A DNA stretch of 64,000 nucleotides from Monomorium pharaonis (taxonomy: Eukaryota > Arthropoda > Insecta > Hymenoptera > Formicidae). The notes beneath the pieces were generated by a model. The model saw nothing but the letters and a program-made list of their open reading frames with translations, made no database searches and was not told where the DNA came from. The translations under genes and the position numbers were made by a program. The stretch lies in contig NC_050470.1 of assembly GCF_013373865.1 (NCBI RefSeq), positions 8,974,373 to 9,038,372 on the forward strand, in the 5' to 3' direction. Numbering within the stretch: position 1 is the first letter of the stretch; each line of letters begins with the position of its first letter. Positions 23,001-33,804 of this stretch are shown piece by piece.

Positions 23001-23112
23001 AGCCTTAATACATATACATATTTCTTTTTCTTTTATTTTTCAGGCTGTGTTAGCGGACTTATCCTCATTGAAAGTAATGCCTTTACTACAGCTGGCTCTT
23101 CTAAAAGAATAA
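20049..23112 (+). CDS. TBC1D19: TBC1 domain family member 19, 11 coding exons
   Basis: Coding exons: 20049-20159, 20237-20359, 20837-21044, 21122-21209, 21292-21352, 21420-21650, 21737-21811, 21907-22141, 22205-22406, 22472-22658, 23044-23112. They give 529 aa against 526 in human TBC1D19, and the frame closes exactly. Diagnostic blocks along the protein are SLNSTCNELNIPLARIRP, LSQYRPLYAPKDFLDVL, the TBC core (ARNDDQYFVFEDILY, GVIPFHGFTMYATPFCYLY, HTVSSHEQGIVALCLLFE) and the C-terminus VLADLSSLKVMPLLQL. TBC domains usually stimulate Rab GTP hydrolysis through an Arg finger and a Gln finger. I do not see the canonical IxxDxxR and YxQ motifs, as in the vertebrate protein, so catalytic activity is doubtful. 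Two introns carry MITEs. Confidence 0.93.
20468..20586. repeat. Palindromic MITE in TBC1D19 intron 2
   Basis: The left arm starts ggctgcgttcggaacatcac; the right arm ends cgtttccgaacgcag. Arms of about 42 bp pair with a few mismatches around a 34-bp loop. It lies between the exons ending 20359 and starting 20837. Confidence 0.75.
22883..23007. repeat. Palindromic MITE in the last TBC1D19 intron
   Basis: Arms starting taggctacattccaaaacgt and ending with the complement acgttttggaatgtagcctta match over about 48 bp. The right end is only 36 bp before the 3' splice site of the last exon (23044). It may therefore overlap the branch-point region. Confidence 0.8.
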
Positions 23113-23689
23113 TATCGTTTATACATATAAAAGTGTAAATGTTTTTATCACAAAACTTATAAACTTTTTTTTAGATTTGTATCACTCCTTTAGTCTCACA
23201 TATCTTAGAGCTGATCTCACCGACTTCGATTAATTTATATAAAAAAATCAACCGATTACATTTATCAATTGCAAACTGGAAAACTTGAAACTGATTATCT
23301 CTAACTTAATTTTTTTATTATCTTAATTAAAAAAAATACTTAACTGTTAATTAAAATTATGTATTATATTTTATAATATAATTTGTGGAAAAAGGATAAC
23401 AGAATAATATGGTCAGTCTTAAGTTTTGTAAGTAACAATTTATAAATATAAATCACCGATTTTTAAAATTAATTGAAGTTGATGAGACTGGTATTTATTT
23501 CGTAATTTATGGAAAAAATATATCGATATCAAATATATATACGCTATCTGTATCGAATAAATAGTTTTTAAATAATAAATATTAATCACAAAAAATCAAC
23601 GACAGACAAATTAAAAATTTATATTGAGTAACGGTAGTGCAAATATAAGAAAAGTAATCACCGATATATCTATTGCGAGACTTCAAACA

Positions 23690-24564
23690 ATGGTTATCGC
23701 GGAGGAGGGATAAAGTGCGGCGCCTCGAAGGGGAGGATGGAGGGGGATTCTCCTGCTTCCGGCTGTCAACTGTAGTGTAGAGACTGTAGAGCTTGATCAG
23801 AGCTCGGAGTAGAGTAACGTGGAGCGTGGAGACGTCTGACTCTCGTCGTCCTCTCGTGTTCATTGACCGGCCGCATTTTTTGCGGAACACGCGTCGGAGA
23901 TCGCGCGTGGACGCGGCTCAATTTGCGAAAGTATCGTAAGTATTCCCACGCACTCTCGCGTCTATCGTTCTCGTCGCCGCTGACAGCGTCATTGCGGCAA
24001 CGCCGAACGGTACGTGGCGGTCTACGGTGGCCCCCACACGTCGTCCCAAAGGGTAGGGTGGTTCTCCACCCCCAAATTATTAGTCACGCACAACTCTGCT
24101 GCGAGCGGCACCGACCGAGCGGCACGGCGTCGGCGTCGTTTTGCCTGTTGTCACCGACGCCGACGTTGATGCCCGGCCTCGCGAGAGAGAGACTCCGGCG
24201 TCTCCAATCTCTCCCTACCATTATCGCCGCGCCGAGAGCAACGCCCAGCGAATTATTCGCATTCGTGTTTGAGTGTCTCTGCGCAGAGTTTCGATTGAGG
24301 AACGAGAATTTTTCTCGCGCAGAACTTTTGCGGACTTTCGCCCCTTTGTCCCGCCCCCACCTGTGCCCGTATGTTTCTTAAAAAATTGTTAACTTTTTCT
24401 ACGCACATACTCGGCATATATATTATTTTTCAATAATCGCACTTTTTTTTCTAAGTGTCCAAGATAGAGCGAATAACGTAATCCGATCACGTTCAACGTT
24501 TCGGAATTCGCTGTTAATGAAATTCCAGACGTAATTCTAGACTCGGTGTTTTTACTTCCTCCAG
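23690..24564 (+). promoter_or_regulatory. GC-rich promoter / 5' leader of coronin-7, with a probable leader intron
   Basis: The base composition changes sharply to GC- and CpG-rich between TBC1D19 and the coronin-7 ATG. A 172-aa plus-strand frame here (23863-24381) is Arg/Ser/Pro-rich with no family resemblance and is probably untranslated leader. A good donor (gtatgt at 24369) and acceptor (ttcctccag ending 24564) would splice a leader exon to the exon carrying the ATG at 24622. Inferred from splice signals only. Confidence 0.5.
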
Positions 24565-24621
24565 GTTACATGATTTAAGTGGATCGCCCGCACATTTGAA
24601 TCGAGTGTCAACAGTGTCAAA

Positions 24622-27600
24622 ATGGCTTGGCGTTTCAAAGCGTCCAAATATAAAAATGCAGCGCCGATCGTTCCCAAGCCGGAGGCTTGCATTCGGGATA
24701 TTTCCGTGGGATCGTATCAAACCTACGGGAATAACATAACAGCATCTGCGGCATTCATGGCATTCAATGTTGATCATAATGGTATCGTCACATCTTACGC
24801 TTATCTAGAACAGGCTTATTTCTTGCGAAGTTTAATTCATATTTCTATTTTTAAACAAAACTTGTTTAAAACTTAAACACTGTTCTTTACTTTTTGAAGG
24901 ATCCAGTTTAGCGGTATTGCCGTTAGAGGATTGTGGCAGAAAAAGCAAGACTATGCCACTGCTTCACGCACACGCGGACACCGTGACGGATATGGGATTT
25001 TCCCCATTTCACGACGGCTTACTTGCGACTGGGTCTCAGGATTGTCTCGTGAGCATCTTAAAACTTTTCTTTTTCAACAAATTGTGAAATGAGGAAATGT
25101 ACAATTTTTTTAATATGCATTTTTCTTATGTTAATTATGTTTGTATAAAATTAGGTAAAGTTATGGCACATCCCAGAAAGTGGTTTGGGAGAATCATTGT
25201 GTAATCCAGAGTGCACATTCTCGCATCGCCAACGAAGAGTGGAAGCGGTATGTTGGCATCCTTCTGCTGAACACCTTTTGACCACTGCATCATTCACCAA
25301 TCTCTCGCTCTGGGATGTTCTGTCACAACAGGAATTATTCTGTAAATACTCCATAACATAAAGTGATCCTTAGACAATCAATAATATTACACAAATTCAA
25401 AACAAATACAGGTTCCAGACGATCGATAATATTGTGCAATAATATTGAGTGTCTAAGAGTTGCTTCACTGATATTTACTGTTTTACTCTTATGAAATTTG
25501 TGTTATTGTAGCTAATAGCGACCATACTGAAGTGATTCAATCTGTAAGTTGGAAAGAGGACGGTACCGTTTTAGCGACCACCTGCAAAGATAAACAAATG
25601 AGGATTATAGATCCGCGTGCCTCGACGTGTATCATCAATTCATGCTCAAGTCACCAAAGTATTAAAGATTCCAGAATAGTCTGGCTAAATAGTGACAGAA
25701 TACTTACGACAGGATTTGATGCAGCAAGACTTCGTCAAGTTTACATTAGGGACTTGAGACGCTTAAATGAGCCAGTAAAAACGTTGGAATTAGATTGTAG
25801 TACTGGGTAAATATGAATTGAATATGATCCATTTGGAAAGACTTGAGATTTATTTAGTCAGATTATTAAGATAATTACTATTTGTGTACATGATATATGT
25901 TGTAGTATTTTGATGCCGCTTTTCGATTCCGATACAAATATGCTCTTCCTTGCTGGCAAAGGAGACACTACCATTATGTACATGGAAGTCATGGATAGAG
26001 ATCCTTATCTGGTGGAAGGGATTCGTCATAGCGGCGATCAAACTAAAGGAGTATGCCTTGTTCCTAAACGAGCATTAAATGTAATGCAGGCTGAAGTTAA
26101 CAGGCTATTACAGCTCACCTCCAATATGGTGATTCCTATTATGTATCAAGTTCCACGAAAAGTAAGCTGTACTAAATACTGTCTGTGTATGAATTATTAA
26201 ATGCAACATATCTAAACTGTCTAATAAACATAAACTTTTAGACATACAGAGACTTTCATGCAGACATTTATCCGGATACTATTGGTCCCGTTGCTCAAAA
26301 TAATGCAACATCATGGATTAAGGGCCATAATGCACCTGTGCCAAAGATATCGCTAGATCCTGCTAAAAGAAACAAAGGCGAAGAACCGATTACTGTGAGT
26401 AAACACTTTAATAAATAATGCGGAAGTTTTCATATCATTCTTAATGTGGCATAAATTAAGGTAGTTTTGATTGTTAAAAAACTTGTTTGCTTATTTGTAA
26501 ATATCAGTTACATGATCGCTCTAAATTCAAATCGTAAATCACTGCATGCTTTTCATCATCATGTTTTCTTGCATTATTATCATACTTGCTCCAAAATAAC
26601 TGGATTTTAAGGAATATTGAGTTATGATATAAACTTATTTATGTATTTACTTCAAACAATACTTATTTTAATATATATTTTTAAGATTTTGTTATATTCT
26701 AAAATTAGAATATGAAAAAATAATCATTCTAATATTATTTATTTTATGCAAAACAGTTATTTTGTTTGCAGAAGTATTACAATGTAACTTTATTAAAAAA
26801 TTGCTTACTAAATATATGAGGTGATTTTATGTAATGTTTGCAATGTACTTTTTATGATTATCTAAAATGCCTAATATTTCAGTGGTTGCTGGTACAATAT
26901 TATGTATTGTATTATGTATTATATAAATATAAGAAATTAGTAGAATTTAAGAAATATTTTTATTGCATAAAATTTTATATCTTTATAATTGTTTGTAGGA
27001 ATTTATATTTACTGACTTATTTATTAGATTATTACTAATTATGTACACATTTATTTTTTGCTATTCGATTTTTTTCTCTATATTTTGTGTATTTTTTTTC
27101 ACATTTCAGATATCCAATATATGTTTTATAATTTATACATTAGCACCATTCAAATTATTATTCCTGGCACGTGTAATATAAGTGGCAATTGATGTTGTAG
27201 CTTATTCTACAGTGTAAGTAATAGTACAAAATGTGTAAAAACATTTGCATTGTCTATATGCGGGCATGAGATATAAATTTACTTTCAACAAATTTAATCA
27301 TGAGATTATTTAAGCTTGAATTAGAGCTTATTTTTATTTTCTTGTATATTGTTTATTCTGTACAAAAATGCGAGCCATGTGTGTACATATATATGTAAAA
27401 TTAATGTAAATGTAGCTAAATTGTTGCTATTGTGTTGATTATGTAGAGATGTATATCAAAAGTGTAAAGTATTGGACAGTGTAATTTGGTTTGCATGCGG
27501 TTTGTGGTCATTAAGGTATTTACCGTACCTTCAGGTACACAAAGGAAACTTAACGGTGCTCAAAGACAATCAGCGCGAAATTAAAATAGAACAAACGAAC

Positions 27601-30600
27601 CGGCCGCCGAAACCCTTGATTATTACTGCACCAAAAGGATTCTCGAAAGTGCAGAGCAACATGAACGAAAATGATAACAATGTGGAGAACGATACCGAAA
27701 AGATTGAAGAGTTGAAAAAACTACCCGAGATAGAAGATGAAAAAACCAAGATGCAAAACGGGGGACAAACCGTTCCACCAAAACCTTTACCAAGAGCATC
27801 AAGAACCAACAGTATCTCCGATGAGGAACCAAAACCAGTGGCACGTCCTCGTACATCGCCAAATCCCGGATCAGTAGTTACATCAGTGAATCCTAACGCG
27901 ATTGGCGGATATAAGGTTATAATTAATTTAAAAAAGAAATTAATGTTTCGTAGAGGTTATTTAATTTTTCTGTAATAACGCGTAATACTTTGCATGCGGC
28001 CAGTTTCCTCCTTTATCACATTCATATAATCATTGTCATATCATTACTCTCTCTAACAGTCAATATAACAATTTTTTAAGAACAGAGACAAATAGAAATT
28101 TTCTTATTTCTTTTTTTTTTTAATTTTAGCCTCGACTTGGTCCTAAACCATTTCAAGCAAAGTCCAGCAGCCAGGAATTTTCATTTGATAAGGTTTTCTC
28201 TGTACCACTTGCACCGAATAATGACAGCAACACCAATGGTTATCAGAATGAAATTAATAATACTGTAGAGCATAACACTGAAGCAGACAAGTCACCGACC
28301 TTAACACCCAATGAACGGGCAAAGGATACAGAAAATGGCAAGAGTGACTCGAGCTCCATCGAGGAAGACGCCAATTCGAGTGACTCTGGTTACAAGCCGA
28401 AGACACCAAGCACTGCGGAAAGACGCAAAGTGTTCGAAACGAAAGTGAAGGATGAATCGCCCGAAAACGAGGATATTGGAAATTTTGAACGCGGCGCGAA
28501 CAGGAACTCAATCGCCGAAAGGCGACGCCTTTATGAGAGTCGATCTGTATCTGTCACCGACGGAAATTTAGCAGAGAAAGCGATGGGTTCGCCGACTATG
28601 TTGAGACGAAGAGATTCCTTCAAAGCGAAGAGCGAGGTGATTAAGGAAGACGAAACTAAGAAAAGTATTCCTATGTTGCGACAGCAGAGCATGGATCCCA
28701 AATTGGAAAAGATAGAACCTGTTGTGACACCAGCTTCAAAAAGGACGTCGACAGTTTTTGGTAAGAGTTGTAACATGTTTTGAAAGTTGTTTTCTTCGTT
28801 TAATGCAAATTCTTCGATTATTATATAGGAAGAGTATCTAAGTTTCGACACTTGAAAGGTACTCCAGGACACAAATCTACGCACATTGAGAATATACGCA
28901 ATATCAGTCGCCAAATATCCGGCGAATGTGATGGCTTTCATGGTAAAATTATCTTTTCTCAGTAAGATCAGATCTCAAGAAAGGTTTTAAATGTGATAAA
29001 TATGGCAACACATTATTTTATCAATTTGCAGCCAATGCCGATCGAGTGGCTGTACCTTTGAGTGGCCTAGGTGGAAAAATAGCAGTATTGGAATTGAAGA
29101 AAACTGGAAGACTGCCTGATGGAGTTATGCCAGCATTAGTCCATGGTGCGACCGTAATGGACTTTCAGTGGGATCCGTTTGATAATCAACGACTAGCAGT
29201 TGGTAAAGCATAGAAATTGAAGATTATAACAAGAAAAAAAATTATTCCACCAGAGATTTGAAAAAGATTAATATAATTTGCTTATGTGTCTTAGCTTGTG
29301 ACGACGGAATAATTCGCTTATGGGAAATACCCGAGTCTGGTTTGGCAGAACCAACGAATGAACCGAAACACATCATAGAAGCTCATACCGATAAGATTTA
29401 TCTGATCAAATTTCATCCACTGGCATCAAATGTTTTGGCATCCGCTTCGTACGATATGACCGTAAAAATATGGGATTTGTCGCTCTTGTCATCTGCCGAG
29501 ACGGCAGCTGCGAAGATTACTTTGATCGGTCATACTGATCAGATATTCAGCTTAGCATGGTCTCCGTGTGGTCAGTATCTTGCCAGCGCATGCAAAGATG
29601 GTAAACTACGAATATATAAACCTCGATCGAGCGATGTTCCCGTAAAAGAAGGAAAAGGTCCTGTCGGAACGAGAGGTGCGAGAGTTATATGGGCACTTGA
29701 AGGCAAATATCTTGTTGTAATGGGTTTCGACAAGTAAGTACAATGAAAAACTGTATGTTTTGTTCATATATAATCATAAAAGTATAGAAATAGTAACAAT
29801 TATAATCTATTTTTTCCAGAGTTTCTGAAAGACAAATTTATGTATTTAAAGTGGATAATTTAAACACTCCTTTGAACACTGTTGGATTGGACGTCTCACC
29901 TGCCATATTAATGCCATATTATGACGAAGATAGCTCCACGCTTTTTCTAACTGGACGTGTAAGATTCGTTTTTTACATTTAATTTTAATTAACTTGAAAG
30001 AAGTTTACTATAATTTTACTTCTCTTTTTAAAACATTTTTAGGGTGATTCTACGATATATGCATTTGAGGTAACCGAGGAAGCTCCATATTGCTGCCCAC
30101 TAAGTCATCATAGATGCAGTAGCTTACACCAAGGCTTGTCATTCCTTCCGAAAAATAAATGTGACGTGGCCAGTGTAGAGTTTGCCTCTGCCTTAAGGTT
30201 AACAAATAATACAATAGAGCCTTTAAGCTTTACCGTGCCGCGTATAAAGGTATATACTACGTAGAATTGATGTATATAATATGAAATTGATATAAAAGTG
30301 CTAAACTATTAATTTGTTTTAATTAGAGTGAATTATTCCAAGACGACCTCTTTCCTCCAACTAAAGTTATCTGGAAGCCGACTTTATCCGCGTCAGAGTG
30401 GTTTAATGGTGGCAATAAGCAACCATCTAGAATGAGTCTTAAGCCACCTGGTATGGATAATTGTAAGTAAAAAAATATTATATTATAAAAATAAGGGAAA
30501 GATAAATTTGTTATATGCAAGCTTTTTTTCACAGTAACTGAGAGTCAACCCCAAAGTGCAGTTACACCTCCCCAAATTGCAAACAAACCGTCACCGACAC

Positions 30601-31433
30601 CTTTTGGCATCACTACACAACCCTTCAGTAGATTAGGATGGAATCCAGACATTAAAGCAAAACAAGAAGAGGTAAGACAACAATTGATTTTACACATTTT
30701 GCATGTGCTTTATAAATGGATATTGGTGTAAAAGATATTTCTTACGAGATGTAATTGAGATATGTAAAACATCAAACTTGATGGAGAAACAAAATTATAA
30801 TTGAATGCATGTATAAACTTCAACATTGATATGTAGTTTTCTAATGACTTGCAACATTGTAAAGTGTAGTAGGTTAGAGCTATATAAACTTCGATTGACA
30901 GTATTATTCGATAATGATGATGATATGTGATGCATCAAATTATATTTGAAAACAATGCTTTGAAACTATCTAGAAAACTATCTTTCTATTCTAAAATTTC
31001 TATTGCAAAGAATTGTGCTTCTATGTGATATCACGTTTGAGCATATTGTGTGGTATATGTGCATCAGATCCAGAAAACTATGAGCCATTTTGTGGGAGAT
31101 GTCATCCAGTGTTCACTAGAACAAGATCATATGGAAGGTGTTGAGGAACACGAATGGGTAACTCATTGTAATAATTCTATGTCTGTGCCATAATTCAATT
31201 CCTAAATAATTATTTATCGTGTAGTGGTTTAATAACTCTTTGTATTCTCAGTAGTTATACATACTCTATGTGAGTGTACAATCACAATATTTTTTGCGTT
31301 TTTAATAAAAATAGCAATAACTATTTAAGTTTTCAAATCAAAAGACAATTTATAAGACTAAAAATATTAATTTCTTTGTAAGAATTGATGATGATTTATA
31401 TAACATTAAAAATTGTTATTTTAGGACGAGTGA
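24622..31433 (+). CDS. pod1: Coronin-7 / POD1, 17 coding exons
   Basis: Exons: 24622-24781, 24900-25048, 25155-25341, 25512-25806, 25906-26161, 26242-26394, 27535-27915, 28130-28760, 28829-28942, 29032-29202, 29295-29733, 29820-29958, 30043-30249, 30327-30462, 30535-30671, 31068-31157, 31425-31433, about 1217 aa. Start MAWRFKASKYKNA is the coronin signature. The first WD40 propeller (ATGSQDCLVKLWHIP) ends in coronin C-terminal extension sequence. A Ser/Pro/Glu-rich linker (exons 7-8) includes PPKPLPR. A second coronin unit follows (KFRHLKGTPGHKSTHIENIR, LASASYDMTVKIWDL). The tail VEEHEW-DE matches the acidic C-terminus of coronin-7. Coronin-7 acts at the Golgi in mammals; Drosophila POD1 crosslinks actin and microtubules in growth cones. 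The last exon encodes only Asp-Glu-stop. Exon 7 uses a weak donor (AAG|GTTATA). Function is inferred from family. Confidence 0.95.
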
Positions 31434-33804
31434 AAATTGAAGACTTGTGGATAGATGCAAACTGGTAAGGTAAAAATCTAAACGTAGTTATTCGAGCCGC
31501 GTAAATTATTCATAAGTTAGGATTACATATTGCGCGAATGGCAAGAATATCGCAGTGTTACTGTGTATAGAGTGAGAGACAGGGAGAGTTGTATCTGAGA
31601 AATATACTTCCGATTTTTTTGGAAGAAATAAGAGATAAGTACAGTGTTTTATATCAATTTACAACAAGTAATACTCATTTTTTCATAAATCTAACTTAAG
31701 ATTTTGTAAACGCATTTTTCAATATATAGAAGTAAGAGTCCAGGCCTTGTTGAATTAATTTAAAGTGAAAAGATAAATGAAATAAATGGCACACAAGAGA
31801 TTTTTTAATCTGATCAATGCAATGATATTTGATATAGCGCAGTGTCGATATGATAACACTGTCCTTATACAACCAAAATGCGTGATTGTAGCTCTAGTCC
31901 CAAAATCTTTTTTTTTAAATCGCTTATTTGTCTCACTTATATATTTCTAGTAAATAATTCTATAACGTTCTATAATATATCACTGTAGAAATTATATTAG
32001 ATGTAGGATATGCTTAATTATCGTCAAAAAATGGAAAAACTTATAATTTGACAATAATTCCACCTATTTAATGAATATCAGTTTGGAAATTCAGTGGATG
32101 AGTAATTCTAGAGCAAGTATGCTAGTATATTTATTACACTTTTCAGTTCCGAATGTGAATATTAATTGTGTCAGAGACAATTATTGACGAGTATTTAATT
32201 CGCTATATATCAAGCATTAGAATGACCAATTTTCTATATAAAAAAATCACAACATGTGCCATTTGTAAAGCGACAAACATGAAATGCAATCTATCGTTAA
32301 TGAAAAAAAAAACAGTATTACATCCAATATTATTAGGTCTTTAAAAGTAATTTATTTTGTGATGGAGTCGACATTATTAACTTACTTAACTGCCACATCA
32401 GTGCCAGATTTATCTTCGTTTCGGCAAGTGTCAATAATGGTCTCATGTATATGACATAATATAATCTATCATCGTATATGTGTGATAATAGAACAAATGA
32501 TGGTCTCGTCGCAGAATTGTGAGGTAGAAGTTTTTTACGATATTTCCTTATACGCACATACAAAAGACATTATACAAAATAATTGATAAATACAATGCGT
32601 ACATAAGTAATCGTAAGCCAGTAATTTAATTAGTATGGTAAAATATACTTCAACTGAAGTGTTTATTGATGAGCATTGAACTCTTTGCAAGATTCAAACA
32701 ATTTTAACTGATAAAGAATGACTGATCTTTTTTACAATAATCCTTATCAAAATATTGAATATAACATTTAAATGAGAATTTTATCTCGTTTTTATGTATT
32801 TATACTATGTGTTAGTCACACTATAAAAATGGTGGTACTATGTCCTTCGAAATCAGTTTTGAAATTGATGATAAAACCAAGTTTTCTTTGTAAAAATTTA
32901 ATGATGATTGCATGTATATATAACTTCTTTGTTATTTTTTTATATCTCGGCACACAACGTTCGAACATAGTGCCAAAAATCCATTATCTAGTATTTCTTG
33001 TATCTTGCACATTTTAGACTTGTAAGATGTTCCAAAACATTCGAAAGTATTAAAGAATTTTCTATACGTGTCAAAAAAGGAATAAAACAAAATTTGATTT
33101 GTCGCTGCCATTTATATCTTTACTAAACTAACTCTACTATACTAACTTTATATTGTATTACGAAAGGAGGTACGATAAACTTGCATATCTTAATATGTAA
33201 TTTTTTTATTCGATTATTCGTATAGCGTTATATGTTGCACACGATTACAAATTTGTAACCATTTTGCAAGCAAGCTCTATCTGTTTATGACCAGAATGCC
33301 AGAATGCTGAAGCGCGATCTTTTACAGAGAGATTTAAGATATACGTGCAAAACAAAAAATGTACGAGACTGAATGTTTCATGCCATTCGATTTCGTGTTC
33401 TGTAAATCATCGCTTTCTAAATAATTTTATTATATAGTGATGATGTACCTTTATATCAATCTTATAACGTTCATGTATCTCAGCTATAAAATTTTTATCA
33501 AAAGATTTAATCATATCTGATTTCCAAGTACCCTCTATCTTTAATAAGTATATATAATCTTACAATCATAAATACATAAAATTAGAAAAATTCAATATAT
33601 TAAAATCTATACATATCTTATAATTCAGATTATTTAATTCAGAAAGCTTGAGGAATGTTTTTATTGTGAAAACATAACGTTCATATATAACCGTGATTTA
33701 TATATATATGCACATTTATAATATTTCGCGAGCAATAATTTTTTTTTCCATTATTTTTTATGCAATATGTTGAGACAATAAACATAAATATGATATTATA
33801 TAAA
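31434..33804. other. Coronin-7 3' UTR and intergenic DNA, no gene seen
   Basis: AT-rich DNA between the coronin-7 stop and the UFM1 stop on the other strand; the two genes converge. An AATAAA motif near 31780 could terminate coronin-7. The short frames (for example 32333-32563 minus and 32772-33017 plus) have no family resemblance. The 3' UTR of one or both genes may be long. Confidence 0.65.

Noticed and set aside
23863..24381. 172-aa plus-strand open frame upstream of coronin-7
   Set aside because: Arg/Pro/Ser-rich translation of GC-rich leader DNA, no family resemblance; good leader splice sites nearby explain it better.
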